Shown here: positions 11,096-24,352 of the stretch, in pieces | How the letters are laid out: each line of letters opens with the position of its first letter | How positions within the stretch are numbered: the first letter of the stretch is position 1 | Assembly: GCA_004352715.1 (NCBI GenBank) | Contig: SCFE01000009.1 | Location: 996,106 to 1,060,105 of the forward strand | DNA length: 64,000 bases | Origin: Hofstenia miamia | Lineage: Eukaryota > Xenacoelomorpha > Acoela | Direction of reading: 5' to 3' | Position numbers and translations under genes: made by a program | Notes under the pieces: generated by a model | Told to the model about the DNA's origin: nothing | Databases searched by the model: none | What the model saw: the letters and a program-made list of their open reading frames with translations, nothing else

Positions 11096-14000
11096 ATATG
11101 ATAGCAACCTTAATCCCTACTGACACTATATCTCATTATTAAAAGGGGATTGCATTGAATCCAACCAAGTAGCTATAATATTTGGAGATATATTTTAGTC
11201 ATGTATTCACTTATTTAACATAAGCATATATTAGAGGTCTTAACTATTTGTGTGTTTTGCAAAAATTTCTTAAGTATTGTTAAGGAATTAGTTGGTTTGT
11301 ATGAAAATTGATCAATATTTTAAAACATAGAGGGCATATTTGCTTCAAGAAATAATACAAGTATCATTAAAATACATAATTTTATAATTAATTGCTTGTG
11401 AAACTGATAAAAATACCCATGAACAGTGTATTAAGGATAAAACATATTACAAGTTAAAAAGAGTTTAGATGGATGGATGCACATTCATTTTTCATTCTTT
11501 CAGTTGTTAATATATCAGCGACAATACATTATTTTAATTAGTTTAGATGTTGAATGTCTCCAGTGAATGCATGTTAGTTTTAACTTTATTCAATCATTGA
11601 ATATTAAGAATGGTGAGAAAAGCCACATGTATCAAACAAGTTCAAAAAGCTACAAGGATGTCTAAAGCCAGAGCATGTGGGCAGTTACCAAAGATGAAAG
11701 GAAAAGACAACAACAGAACTATCTGACATGCAATGTTTGGGAAAACACAGAGGAGAAATTATCATGTCCTGTATTAGTTGGCAACTTAATTCAGTTTAAG
11801 GAAAAGCTTGTCATGTACAATACATATCTCTTTATGAGTTGCCTGTTAGTGAACAGCTTACAATATGCAATGTGTATCAAACTCAGATAAAGTACAGTCC
11901 TGCAGTAAAAATTATTCTGGAAAATGGCAACTGCTTATTCCTCCCAAAGTATTATGCACATCAAGCTGGATCATGGTTTAAAATGTTAATTGGAGTTAAA
12001 GTTCATCAATGTGAGAACAAACCTCTGAAATATTTTGGCTGTAAGCCAAGGACTGTTTTAAAATTTAGTGTAATTTTATTTTGGAAGGTGTAAATACATA
12101 TTTTTGGTGGATTTATTTTACTCATGCACATATATTTACATAAATTATCAATTTTTTAGCTAAGGTAATAAAAAATAATAGGTGATTTTATGAGTTTTAG
12201 GTATATAGATAAATTTTTATAGTAATGATTAATGACTAGTTATTCAAACACCATCTTCATGTAGAAGAGTGAGGATCAAAATCCAATTATGTTTTCAATT
12301 ATTGCTAATGTACATTAGAGACTTCAATGCTTTATAACACATAGCAGGGCTTTCTATTGTATTGATCATTAATCTTTCATCATGAAAATGAGATATATGC
12401 TATTATTAAACACATAATTCCTTGAATGGCTAAATCAACTAAAATGCTAGATAAGATATATTTGAACCATCACATAAAGAGATTGTTACATCTAGTAACA
12501 CACTAATAATTCACTAACACAGCAAAAACCTGTTAGAATGCCAAACATTCATTGCAAAAAGGAAAGTTCATGGTAAATTTTAGCCATGAAATTATATATT
12601 TAATGAATAAATATTCAAAAACCATTATCATAATAATTAATTGTTGTGAAAAAATGAACTCTGCATGAATACTAAATGTATAAATTTGAGCAAAATGATG
12701 GTAAAACAAAAAAGAATTTATCTGGTAGGTTTTTTATCATCACCTTAAAACAACTTAATTTAAGTAACCATGTAAAAATATCCTTTGAACAATGCACATG
12801 GAGATTTGTTAAATTTTTTGAGAATGCATGATAATTTATAAGGGAAGACACAAAATTTCCCTAGTAAACAAAAACATTGTTCAATTTTTATGGAGATTGT
12901 GTGCTATTTTATTCAACAACAAAAATCATGTCATATTTTCAATAAACAATTATCAAAAAGTTATTTTAAATATTAAATCAAATAGATTGTACCATTAGCT
13001 GAGATAGTCTATTTATTTATTTCTAAAGAATTTTGTACAAAATTAACATGTTCTAGGTTCCAGGAGATTTTATAATTGCTAAGCAACATATCTCAATTAA
13101 GAAAGTAAAGTAATGAATTAGGTAAAAATAAGAAGAAATTCTGGAGAAGAAAGTCAACTAATAAATAAAGAAATAATATTGTATTTTTAAAGACAAGTGA
13201 ATGGTTTGTTTACAAAGGGGAAATACTTCTTTGTTCTACCCATACTTTAATTGTTGTATATTGGATGACATTGTGTCATGTTAGAAGACCTATTTCTTTC
13301 ATATCATGTTAAAGAACGGATCAAATTCATGGTTATTCTGGTTAACAACAGTAAAGTGATAAGAAAATTTGGTCATTCTGACTATGTTTATGCGTAGCTA
13401 CAAAATGAGTGCTTTCATTTCATGCTTTTTTATTATACAAGTATGGTTATTGTTGATTTTTATCAAATATGAATTTAAATTTTGGGTTTTATTCAGCACT
13501 TATGAATTGTGCAGCAATGCAAACCCTCATTAAGTTTTTTATTTTCAATCAATAATTGACATTATAGCATCTTTAGGCATTTTTGTGTCTTATTGTTAAG
13601 TAAAATGGCATTAAATAATAGTTGTCTAAGCCAATTAATCTTAATTTAACAAATCAAATTCATGTATTATTGTGGAGCCATAGTCAACTTCTATTTCTAA
13701 TATTTTATCATTGTTTAATATTTTTCTCCCCTTATGCTTGTATTTTAACCAAATCTTTAGCCCTAACATATTTACATTTCATTTTTATCTAACAATTGAC
13801 CTTGTAGAGTTTCTCACATCATATAGCATAGGAGATATTTTGTTTGTATTGTGATTTCATTGTTGTGATTATCTAGCACAAATAGTTTGTTGATTTTGTA
13901 AATATTACATTCACTGTTTTAAGACTATCAATGAAATATTTGTTTAATTGTTTGCCCATCTCTAGCATTGTATTTGTTTTCTCAAGTGTTGACGTGTTTT

Positions 14001-14225
14001 ATCCAGATTAGTAAATCAGTGTGCATGAACTCTGTGTTTTTTACAATGGAAATAATAATTTAGCAAACTGCTATGGAGATGATAAGATGGTTTCACTTTA
14101 GTAATTTTTCATTAATCCTATTTTTGATTAAATGCTAGCTAGAACCAAGTGATAATTTGCATGGTATAAAAGAATTTACCAAATTAATGCATTAGAGATA
14201 GTTGAAAAGCAAGATAAACTGGGCC

Positions 14226-14512
14226 AATGATTTCAGAAGAATCTATATGCAAATAACAAGGTATGTCATATACTTTTCGATATTTTATTAATGTTGTTGT
14301 ACTATTTATCTTTCCATCAAACACATTTTTACTTTAATGAAATACATTGGTTTATCAAGTATTTTGCTTTAATCACATACATGTATAATTTTCAGTGATT
14401 TCAAATGCATCTACATGCAAATAACAAGGTATATCAAATGCTTTTCACAGTCCATATACATTGTTGTATTTTTCTATTTCCATCAAACACATTTTGCTTT
14501 AACAAATTTATG
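14226..14512. repeat. Local tandem duplication, about 180-bp spacing
   Basis: ATGCAAATAACAAGGTAT occurs near 14248 and again, with one change, near 14415. Both are followed by matching downstream pieces (TTCCATCAAACACATTTT). The two units are diverged. Confidence 0.6.
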
Positions 14513-15782
14513 TACATTGGTTTATTGTGTATTTATTTTAATTGAAAGGATCTAATTTTCTATTTTTCTTTAACTAGTAATTGACTGAAAGCAATTATTT
14601 ATAGATAATCATTTGTTTAATTTCTCATTTTTAACTAACAACTAAATTGTACATATTGAATTAACAAGAGATGTAGCAATTGACAAACACATACACCCCA
14701 AAAATGCATATTAACCACAGAGAAATGCAGAGAGATGATTGATGTGTAAAACGAACATAATAATAATAATGTATATTGCCAGCATGTATGTCTATAAATC
14801 ATATTAATAACATTGCATGTGTAATTTTTAAGAAGCAAAATTGCGTCTTTATGGATAAACAATGTTTAATTTTTCAAAAACTAGTTTGCTTTTATTGTGT
14901 ATTACACCTGTAATGTCAAGTTTGATAAAATATTTCTCAATTTTGTATTTGGAAATTATTGATAAACAAATTAAATGTAAGAATTTTAACAATAAAATGT
15001 AGCAACCAATTTGAAAAACAAATTGTAACCCTTTGCATGTAATGAATAGTCCCTGAAAAAATGAATCAAATTTTATGTAATAGCATCATGTGTATAATTT
15101 TTTGGAAAACAAAATTGCCTTTATCATGTAATTCTATATTTTCTGTGCCTGTAATGTTTAATTATAGTGAATATTTACCCATTTTGTATGTTGGATAATA
15201 TCAAAAAAGAAGTAATTGCATGGAATTTCTGACAGATATGAAACATAGGGAAAACAAATTAATTGCAAAAATTGCAGATATTAATCAATAGAAACATAGG
15301 GAATTTCTTACAATGAAATGGGCAGCATATTTGAAAACCAAAATGTAGCCCTTTACATGTAGCACATAGAAAAAAATGAATTAAATTACACCAATTGCTA
15401 ATCATTACAAATGCATAATAGTTTTTGCAATGGAAAACTAGTGGGTCACTATGGAACTAAAAAACAAACGTGCATGTAAAGTAAATGACTAGCAATGTCA
15501 CATATATTAGCAAAAAACATGGGTGCATGTAAAGTAAATGAACGTCCAAACTAAATTAATGTGTGATGTAGTATCTCCAATTAGTCAGCTAACAATGTCA
15601 CATATATTAACAAGAAACAAGTGTGCACATGTAATAAAGTAATATAAAACATGCAAACCAAATTAGGCCACATAAATAACATAAAAACTATTAAAATTAC
15701 CTGACTATACAACTTCCATCACATTACAACAACATCCACATCAATATCCATGAGCTCACAGGGTTCAAAGCCCCCCCTCCAG

Positions 15783-15850
15783 ACCAATCAGAGAAAAGTG
15801 GCACAGACTTCACTCATGCTCTTGACTAATCAGAAAAAGTGGCACAAAAT
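15783..15850. repeat. Short direct repeat with CCAAT-like boxes
   Basis: AATCAGAGAAAAGTGGCACA (about 15785) and AATCAGAAAAAGTGGCACA (about 15827) form a direct repeat about 40 bp apart. The first is preceded by CC and the second by CT, giving CCAATCAG and CTAATCAG. It could be a promoter fragment, but no coding region follows. Confidence 0.35.
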
Positions 15851-17128
15851 ACAACCCATCTCTACTACTAATAATTTTAAACCCAAATGTATATATGATA
15901 CTGATATACATAAAATTCTCAAATAGCTTCACACTAGGCTTAAAGAAAAAAGCATTAAAACAAACTCACTATAATATTTAAATAGCCCCATAATATAGTA
16001 CAAATACCAGTTTGTTCATACTGGAATACTTAATCATGTTTTTCACTCTAAAGATACCATTGTGACATCATGAATAACTTTTAAAATGCTCATCATTTGA
16101 TACAAAAAATTGATAAAATTCTATTTTTATTACATATACTGGTATGATAAATCCAGATGTAGTTGATGCAAAACACAGGCACTACTTTAAGTAGAGATAA
16201 TGCAAAGGATGACAATGAAAAACTAAATAAATTTTATGAACATAGTTAAAATGATTTTTCTAATTGTGATCAAAACTGCTGCTTATGATAGACTAATGCT
16301 TTCTGACTGCAAATACTTTTCTCAAATAGAAAAAAGCTGCAGAACTTTAGGAAGATAGCAATACCTCTATGAGGACCCTTACCTGAAACTGACATGTTAA
16401 ACAGTGTCATTCTCAATCAAACTTGTCCAAAAATCCTTGTATTGTACAACAAAAATCCAAAATAAAATGTAAATCAAAATTTTTTAAATGCTTTTTTAGA
16501 TCAATAATTTTGAATAATTTTTCTCACTGCATTAAACATAACCTAACAATTAGTTAATTAGTTAGAACATATAATGCTATTGAGATGGCTTTACTAGCAA
16601 AACTAATTGTCCCTAAAACATAACACTGCAAATTCCAAATATTTCACTATACATATATCTATGTGTAGTTTTCAAAAACAAAGAAAATAGTCCAAACTTA
16701 ATAAGACAAGATATTTTCTATCTCAGCACATTGTTTTAGCTCAGATAAAACATTCTTAATGATAATTTTTACAATACTGGATCATATTTACAATAATGTA
16801 GTGTCAGTGGAAGGGCATTAATCTGTTCATCTAGGCAACCTTAGCTTATCAAAATTTAGACCAGTGTTTAAGCTGTTATCTGATACAAGTCCTAAACTTT
16901 CTTCACATTCTCTAGTATCAGTTAATGTTGAAGAGGCATTTATATCTTCATCCATTTGTCTTTGAGAACTTTCCTGTAGATGTAGCTTTGTTTGCTGATT
17001 TCTTTATTCAATTGAATAACTTCATTTACTTAATCTTTGCATCTTCATGTAACACCTTGTACATTTTTTTGAATACTACTTATATATGATTTGACTTCAA
17101 AAGTTTCAGTTTGAAATCATGTTGATGG

Positions 17129-17335
17129 AAACATGCTTGATAATTTGGTACATTCACTGTTAGGACACACATGGTATTTGTTTTTCAATACTTGATTATG
17201 AAAGTTTTTGTTTTAACACTAGAACACCAAGACATTTTTGACTTACTGAAAAACAAGTAATATAGGAAAAACAGACTTAAAGTCAAAATATAACTTTTTG
17301 GACACTCTGACTCCCTGATATCAAGAAGTGGCTTA
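17129..17335 (-). repeat. Dispersed repeat, copy 1 of 2
   Basis: About 200 bp matches 23981-24190 in the same orientation with few differences. On the minus strand both copies could encode KNKYHVCP followed by SECTKLSS, upstream of Polinton-like sequence in the second copy. It may be a fragment of the same mobile element. Confidence 0.65.
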
Positions 17336-18350
17336 ATTAGTGACACACATACTCACATATTAATATAAATTATACACACACACATGTATTTCAATGTACA
17401 ATATTATATATTAGTTTCTTCTGTCTGCATTTCTTTTTGGTTTATATGGATTTTTCATGACTACATACATTGTAGACTGTTACATCTTTTGTCAGCCTTG
17501 AACGTCATTTTTCAGGTTGTACACATTTGTATACACATATTTTCTTGAATTTGCATGTTTTTTCACTTTTATTTGGTTTATGACTTTACCTAGCTGTATA
17601 AATTAAATGGGGTTTTCCAGCTTTCACTGCTTTGTCATCTTTTGCATGTTTTTTTCACTTTATTTTGATTTATGGCAATGCATGGGTGTATACATTACAT
17701 GGGTTTTTTGCTTTTGTAGCTTTAATGTGAAAATAAAATGACACATTCATTATGCATAGTTGATGATTTTCCATTGATAGACATGATTTCCAATTGTTAA
17801 ATTTGTAAACTCCATGATGCACACACTATTCTAAATGTATAAATGTTTGTAAATAGTGTATTATTCACATACAAAAACACAGGTGCATGGTATTTAAAAG
17901 ATAGAAAAATATAAGTAGTATTATACATAACAAAAACAAGGTCTATACATTCACCTTGTTAGTTAAAAATAATAAATTAAACAAAATAATTCCACTCAGT
18001 CAATTGCAATTAAACAAAATATTCAACATTGCAAAAATCATTATGTATTATTTAGTTTTAATCAAAAAAGCATGTACATTGGAAAGTGAAATATTACATC
18101 AACATATATAACCAAATAAAACAATACCATATATAAAATTGTTTAAATCAAAATGTGTATGATGGAAATAGAGATAATACAAAAAATATATATAGACACA
18201 TAAAACATTACATTTGTTTAAAAGAATATGAAATACCCAGTTATTATGTGTGGAGACCCATTTTGGAATCATTAGCCAAGTTCACTCCAATGTTAAAGTA
18301 GCTTCAAAGCAGAGAGTTGATTAGTAATAGAAGAAAAGCAGAGGGACAAC

Positions 18351-19043
18351 ATGATCTTTAGCAAGATCATCAAGAAGATAAAAGAACCCCAAACAATACT
18401 GTTGAAGCTAACAACAAGCTATTATGAGAGCTATAAATGGAAAATCAACAAAAATGGACTACTATATGTAGAGGCTCAGAATAATAGGATTGCAATTCCT
18501 GATTACTTCAAGAGGGAGTTAATATGGCAGATACATAAAAAAGGCCACATTGGAATAATACAAACAGAGAAAACCTTTAACTCAAGATTCATAATGATGG
18601 CAGTGAGGAAAGTTACAGAGGATATAATCAACAAATTCACTGCATGCTTATTAAACAATAAACAGCACTTCCCAATGCAAAGGGCACCACTGGAGAAAAT
18701 TCCTGCAACACAACCAAATGAAATAATCCACATTGACCTGGAGATGTTGTTGAAAGATGAAGAGGGTTACCAACATCTGCTGGTAGTGGTAGACAATTTT
18801 ACCAAATAGATAATCCTAATGAAGAATACAACAGCAGAAACAATGGCAGAGATAGTACTAAAATAACTGCTTCTACAATTCAGCCTGATGGAAATGATAA
18901 TAACTGACAAGGGGCACAGTGTGAAAGTGGACTATTCCAAGAAATGACAAAGCTTCTAGAAATAGTGTGCAAAAGAACAACAGCCTATCACCCACAGGCC
19001 AATGGAGCTGTGGAGAGGCTGAACTGAACACTGATCAAGCTAA
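18351..19043 (+). pseudogene. Gypsy B integrase fragment
   Basis: The frame 18351-18809 contains HKKGHIGIIQTEKT (zinc-binding His pair), PNEIIHIDLEML (first catalytic Asp) and LLVVVDNFTK, closely parallel to the gypsy A integrase. After a stop the coding continues with MIITDKG (second Asp region) and a frameshifted AYHPQANGAVERLN (about 18980-19025) that keeps the catalytic Glu. The coding stops at TLIKLM, exactly where the LTR-like repeat starts at 19044. Several stops make it non-functional. Confidence 0.8.
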
Positions 19044-19380
19044 TGTAGCAGTATCCAAATAATACATAAGCTGCTAAAGAAGAAAGTCAATAAAGAAAAA
19101 CTAAGATTGAATATAAATGTGATTAAAAATATATTGTAAAAAATTAATATCAGCTTAGAGTAATTTGTATGTTGCAACCAAGGAATATCAGTATAATTGA
19201 TTATAAACTAGTATTTGTTGATGCAAATAATTTTGACTAAATGAAAAGAGCGAAATTGCTTCCATTATTTTTAGCCACCATCTTTGTGGATGAAAGATTC
19301 AAAATTTGAAATCAACAGGTACTTTTTAAACAATTGATAAAGAAATTTCTTCACAATTCTTATATTGTTTTTTTTAATAA
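19044..19380 (+). repeat. Gypsy B LTR, copy 1 (lacks TATA segment)
   Basis: It starts TGTAGCA and aligns with 21542-21909 throughout. About 30 bp including ACTATAAATAG, present near 21830 in the other copy, is missing here, so its core promoter appears deleted. It sits inside the integrase gene rather than at an element edge. Confidence 0.65.
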
Positions 19381-19399
19381 GGTTTGATTATTTAATATG

Positions 19400-21540
19400 A
19401 TGTGAACTGTGAAATGATTCAAGGGTGAAGCAGTAGAGACCATCAGTACAGATTCACAGCCAATGGACTGTGAACCAAGCACCAGCAGAATACCCTTAAG
19501 GATGAAACAGCTACACACCTCCTTAGATACTACCTCAGAGCAAACAGTACAATCTAAGGAGGGAGAAAAAAATGGATGTCTAAGATCAATGGAGAAAGGT
19601 TTCATCCCTACATTATTGTAACAATGAAAATGAGATATAACTCTTTCAAAAAACTATTGCTGGAAACAAAAGCTCATATACAGAAAGTGGAAAAGACAGA
19701 AGGGAGAAATCTATCATTAGTGCTAGATGCAAATAATAGATCAAAAGTGAATGTAATAATCAGCTATCCAAGAGATATGAACAAAACATTAGAAATGTTG
19801 TAAATGCAAAGTACAATGCACATAATATTTGATGAAGAATTCACCATTGAGATGATGCAAAGCATAATGGCATATAAAGACCAGATAGCAGAAATCCCAG
19901 AGATAAACATGGATAAAGATAATTTATTGATTATACATGTGCTGAAAGAGAAAGAGTACAACAAAAATATTGAAAAACAGGTAGACCAAACATTAAGGAT
20001 GGCAAAAGTATGAAAAGTCCAAGTAGTAATCATAACAAGATCAACAATAGAAAATATCCCCAGATGCCTACTAGATGCTTGCATGCAGATGGAGAACATA
20101 TTCCCATTGGGAGAAAACACCAACATTTACAACAACTTTAGAATTAATCAGATTTGACTTACAAATAGACTACTGGGTGCAGATCTATAGGATAATGGTG
20201 GCCCCATGTATGATGATCAATCTATATAAGCAAACAAAAAAATGGAAGAAGGCTGGTGAAAATGATTGAATGGATTGACACATTTCCTAGTTGAAATTAA
20301 AGTAATGAAAGAGACTAAGTAAATCAAAGAAAGGAACTATCAGAAAATTAAAGAGCAACAAACAGTAGCAACAATGAAGTGAATGTTAATGGAAGCTTTC
20401 ATGAGAACAGAACTAGAGGAACTACTGAAACCATATAATCAACTAGCCATAGATGTTGAATGCATCACATCAAAAATAGACATAAAAGAAGAAATATGAT
20501 TAAAACTAAGCAGATGAGGATTAACACAAGCATTTTGGAGCACAATTGCAGACAGAAAAATTAATTATCCTGCAACTATAGGGCTAGTGACAGCAGTGAC
20601 AACAACAGGGTCATATGAAGAAATAGAGAGACAAATAGAAATGAAAATCTTAATATGCACGCCACTAGAAACAATATCAATACCAATGATACTCCTGAGA
20701 TGGAGACTGCTGAAAGAAGTAAAGTCACAAAAGCCTTTTTACATGAATACAAATCATATGTGAACACAAAAGAGAAGGCAAGAACAATCATAGAAAAATA
20801 TGAGTATACAAAGTCAAAGGAGACTATGCTAAGAAATGATAACCATGAGCAAGTGTATATCAAAAGGACAATAACCCCTTATCAGCTATACACACAAGGT
20901 GAACCAATAAACATACAGTTGAAAGATCTACAAAATGAAATCAAGAGCCACATATGAAAGGCAATAATGCTATTCTCAGGATTGAATGATATAGTATGGA
21001 TGGACATCTGGGAGAAAAAATATTGCTACTATGATGTCACCAAAAGAGTATTGATAGTAATGATAATGAGGATAAATAAAAATGACCTGAGAAATCAGTG
21101 AACAAGAAGTGATAGACAATATCAGCTTCTTTTACAAAGATTTGGCAAATATGAGAAGCTTAGGAAAAGTCTTCACATTCTTCTACCCAGACACAGCAAT
21201 AAGAGAGGAGCTAGCCCATGCAAGTTGAGCTGATGCACAAATGACATTAATGATTGGGTTGAAAGAAATACAGCTGTACCAAAAATACTATGAGATATTT
21301 TCAAGGAAGATCAACAAACTGAGAGAAATAACACTGATAGCAGAAAACATTAGAGAAGCAAAGTTCCTGAAATATGCAAATACAGTAACAACAGAGAGAG
21401 GCAGTGCTAAAAATGACAAAACAATCAGAATTTGAGAAGACAAAATGGGAAGATCAGCAAGTAGAATTGATAATATGAAAAGCAGACACTCTAGACATGG
21501 AGAACAAGCTGTGCTAAAAATAATGCAAGCTGAGGAGGGC
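19400..21540 (+). pseudogene. Gypsy B post-pol ORF, homologous to that of gypsy A
   Basis: Broken + frames (19576-19803, 19804-20013, 20075-20269, 20655-20957, 21241-21435) form one former long ORF. Near its C-terminal part LFSGLNDIVW and CYYDVTKRV align with LFSGAMDTVW and KFYDVANRL of gypsy A at 2.9-3.1 kb. Other visible segments are VIISYPRDMNKTLEML and MQMENIFPLGENTNIY. No transmembrane segment, protease or nuclease motif is apparent. The function is unknown. Confidence 0.5.
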
Positions 21541-21541
21541 A
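21525..21541 (+). promoter_or_regulatory. Polypurine tract of gypsy B
   Basis: A purine-rich run, GAGGAGGGCA, directly precedes the TGTAGCA start of the LTR at 21542. This supports + orientation and the call of this LTR as the 3' one. Confidence 0.5.
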
Positions 21542-21909
21542 TGTAGCATCATCCAAATAAAATATAAGCTGCTAGAAAAGAAAGTTGATTAAGAAGAACT
21601 AAGATCAAATATGAATGTGATTAAAAATATATTGTAAAAAGTTATCATCAGCTTAGATTAATTTGTATGTTGCAACCAAGTAATATCAGTGTAATTGATT
21701 ATGAACTAGTATTTGTTGATACTAATAATTTTGACTAAATGAAGGGGGCGAAATTGCTTCGATTACTTTGAGACACCATCTTGGCAGACAAAAGTTTCAA
21801 AATTTGAAATATACAGGTACTTTTTCAAGCTACTATAAATAGATTCAAATTCATGTTAACAATTGATAAAGAAATTTCTTCAGAGTTCTTATATTGTTTC
21901 TTTACTACA
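21542..21909 (+). repeat. Gypsy B LTR, copy 2 (3' LTR)
   Basis: 368 bp bounded by TGTAG and CTACA, a perfect 5-bp short inverted repeat. A TATAAATAG box lies near 21832. About 20 further bases after the LTR are also shared with copy 1 (19381-19402), consistent with leader or primer-binding sequence following both LTRs. Confidence 0.65.
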
Positions 21910-21945
21910 GTTTGGTTATCTAATATAATGTCAAGCTAAATGAGT

Positions 21946-22630
21946 TGTGTTTAGTAGTGGCCTGGATCCATCACAGGAACAATTCAAGGGTCTTTGTGCC
22001 AGGCCACGAAAGTGCACTTAGGTTATGAGTAGGGGTTTTTATTCTCAAAATATGGCTGGTAAGCCAAAACCTAGGGATGTATATTTATATTATCTTACAT
22101 CCAAATTAATGATGATAATATGACCAAACATGTAATGATTTTTAAATGTAGGTTAGGAAGCTGCTGTGTATTAACTATTTTATTAAAGCCAATATATTTA
22201 GGTAATGGCTACATGTAATATTAACTATGCAGCTAGTGACAAGTCAGGTTGCATGAACATAAACCACTTTTATAAATAGAGACTAAGTCGGATTGTGTCT
22301 TGTCTTGAGTATACACTGAGCTAGGATAGGGTACACATAAGTTATATCAATGAGCTGAGAAGTGGAACTCAACCAAGTGGATCATTGGTGAGTAAGTGAT
22401 ACTGGATGTGAAGATCAGCCTTGGGTGGATGCCCACTATCAACAATTAGAAGAGATGCTGTGTGGCTTCATCACCTAAATAGTGATTAGTTATGTTTGTT
22501 AATTAAAGTTAATGGAACTAAGTGGAAGTTAAGCAGTATTAAGTTAGTACATCCCTACCTGCAAGTACATCACAACAGTTATAGAGTATCAAAGGAGAAA
22601 CAGAGATAATGCCTGGTAGAGGATGTTACA
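21946..22630 (+). mobile_element. Possible solo LTR
   Basis: The stretch runs from TGTGTT to TGTTACA. It contains a TATAAATAGAGAC core promoter-like motif near 22272, followed about 30 bp later by a possible initiator region. It also has a 9-bp inverted repeat, GTGGCCTGG (about 21957) with CCAGGCCAC (about 21998). No target duplication or second copy is visible in the window, so this is a suggestion. Confidence 0.3.
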
Positions 22631-23589
22631 GTCACAAATTGACTTTTAACATTAAAAGTCTTTTAACATGAGCCCATACCATTCATCTTACATTCTGAAT
22701 TTAAAAGCAAAACATTTTATTCAACTGCATAACATGAAAATTAGAACAAAGGGAATGGCAGATTGATATAAACTTTTTGAAAACAACACATTAATTTTTA
22801 AAAATAATTTTTCTTTTCAATTATTTTGTTATATTATTTTTAGTAAATATCTTTTTTCAAGCAAACAATTTTATTTTATAAACTCAATTTTTTTTTGAAT
22901 TTTATTTGGAGATGTTTGAACAAAATCAACTTAGTTGTAAAATGTAACAAGACAAATTGCATTATTTTTTGAAATGTTAAAATAGATGTTCTCTCTCTCA
23001 GCACCAAATAAGTTAGCCAATGTGAAGGAGTTGGAAGAAAAACAGAGCTTCTGTTACAGTTTTTTGGTAATTTTTTCATTTGTAATTTATTTTATTTACA
23101 CATTATACCAATAATAGATGTTGCATTTTCCTTAACAAATCCAGGAAAAATTTTTATTGATGTTAAACATGTACAAGAAATCAAATTTTCACTTAATTGA
23201 ATAATTTTAATGTAAAAACTGGAGAAATTCAACCATCCTTGACTAAATTTCCATAAAAACTGAATAATGAGCTACATTTTACAACTTGGAAAAAATAATA
23301 TCAATAGATTTATTTGATTAAAAAACACAAATGTATAGTTATAACTTTAGAGTTTACACAAATGCTGCAAACATCAAATGAAATAATTTTGATTTCTTCA
23401 TTCTGTGCAAATATCCAGCATGATATACAATCTTCTAGTCCTGGTGAATTCTATTATTTGGCCATGCTTGCTACAAAACTTTACATCTATTTTATTGATA
23501 TATGATTGTGACACCAGCTTATACATTGGATTTCACTTTTCATGATGTATTATAAGGATTGTACTTGGTTTGGCAAATTGTGTTAACAC
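22631..23589. other. AT-rich spacer, nothing recognised
   Basis: Open frames here are short (22876-23079, 23314-23505) and show no recognisable motif. Confidence 0.45.
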
Positions 23590-23943
23590 TTACAGGGATT
23601 TATCTAATAAGGGTAATTGAGTGCTACCAACAAATTGAGGTTCTACAATATCATTTTGTACCATTAAAATATGATTTCCACTGTATATGTCACATTCATA
23701 GCTGGCATCAGTTGTATTTCTATAAATTTTTCCATAAAATCCTAGCATTTCACAAGCCTGGTCTAAATCCACCTTGTATTCCAACTTGTTTGTTGCTTGT
23801 AGGCATCTACAAACTGATTTAAATTGTATTGAAACACCCTCAGATTTAAGAATGGAGCTTATATCTATATACAAGTCCTCAAGGTTATGCACATGCTTGG
23901 AATAAAACTGCAAACAAATTTTTGTTCCATCTTTTTTCTTCAA
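23590..23943 (-). pseudogene. Polinton penton (minor capsid)-like fragment 1
   Basis: The frame ends with YECDIYSGNHILMV, then NDIVEPQFVGSTQLPLL and a stop. The sequence D/N-I-V-E-P-Q-x-V-G-x-x-x-x-P-L-L is typical of the single jelly-roll minor capsid (penton) proteins of Polintons/Mavericks and related virus-like elements. The N-terminal part (LEDLYIDISSILKSEG, LDQACEMLGFYGKIY) is consistent with the upstream strands. A second copy of the motif lies at 24832-25107. The C-terminal barrel is absent. Confidence 0.55.
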
Positions 23944-23980
23944 AACCCACTAGTCTTAAGATTAAGAAATTTTGACAGGA

Positions 23981-24190
23981 ACCCAATATGCTTGATAATT
24001 TGGTACATTCACTGCTAGGACACACATGGTATTTGTTTTTCAATACTTGATTATGAATGTTTTTTTTAACACTAGAACACCAAGACATTTTTGACTTACT
24101 GAAAAACAAATAGTATAGGAAAAACAGAGTTGAGATCAAGATATCACTTTTTGGACACTCTGGCTTCCTGATATTTAAGAGTGGCTTAAA
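23981..24190 (-). repeat. Dispersed repeat, copy 2 of 2
   Basis: Matches 17129-17335 in the same orientation. On the minus strand it lies in frame 23885-24241, which reads CSSVKKNIHNQVLKNKY and then CPSSECTKLSS, a possible Cys-containing motif. It lies directly upstream of penton-like fragment 1. Confidence 0.6.
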
Positions 24191-24217
24191 GAGGAAGAAA
24201 TTATATATTTCAAGTGT

Positions 24218-24352
24218 TAGAAAAATTAATTGGTTAATCAAAAATAAATTACAGGAACTTAATCCAACCTGTATTTAAAGGACTGCAATTAGATCCAGTG
24301 AACTCCATGTTATACTTGGAGCCTATTACACACAATTCTTTTTGATAAGATC
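24218..24352. repeat. Dispersed repeat, pair with 34505-34642
   Basis: About 135 bp (from GTTAGAAAAATTAATTGG to ATTCTTTTTGATAA) recurs at 34505-34642 in the same orientation with few differences. No coding content is recognised. It probably belongs to an uncharacterised mobile element. Confidence 0.7.

Larger units (their letters stand above)
11096..18350. other. AT-rich intergenic DNA, no gene recognised
   Basis: The longest frames (11675-11890, 11839-12093, 14635-14862) show no recognisable motif. The stretch holds a local duplication near 14.2-14.5 kb, a short direct repeat near 15.8 kb and a repeat shared with 24 kb (17129-17335). Nothing else could be supported. Confidence 0.5.
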
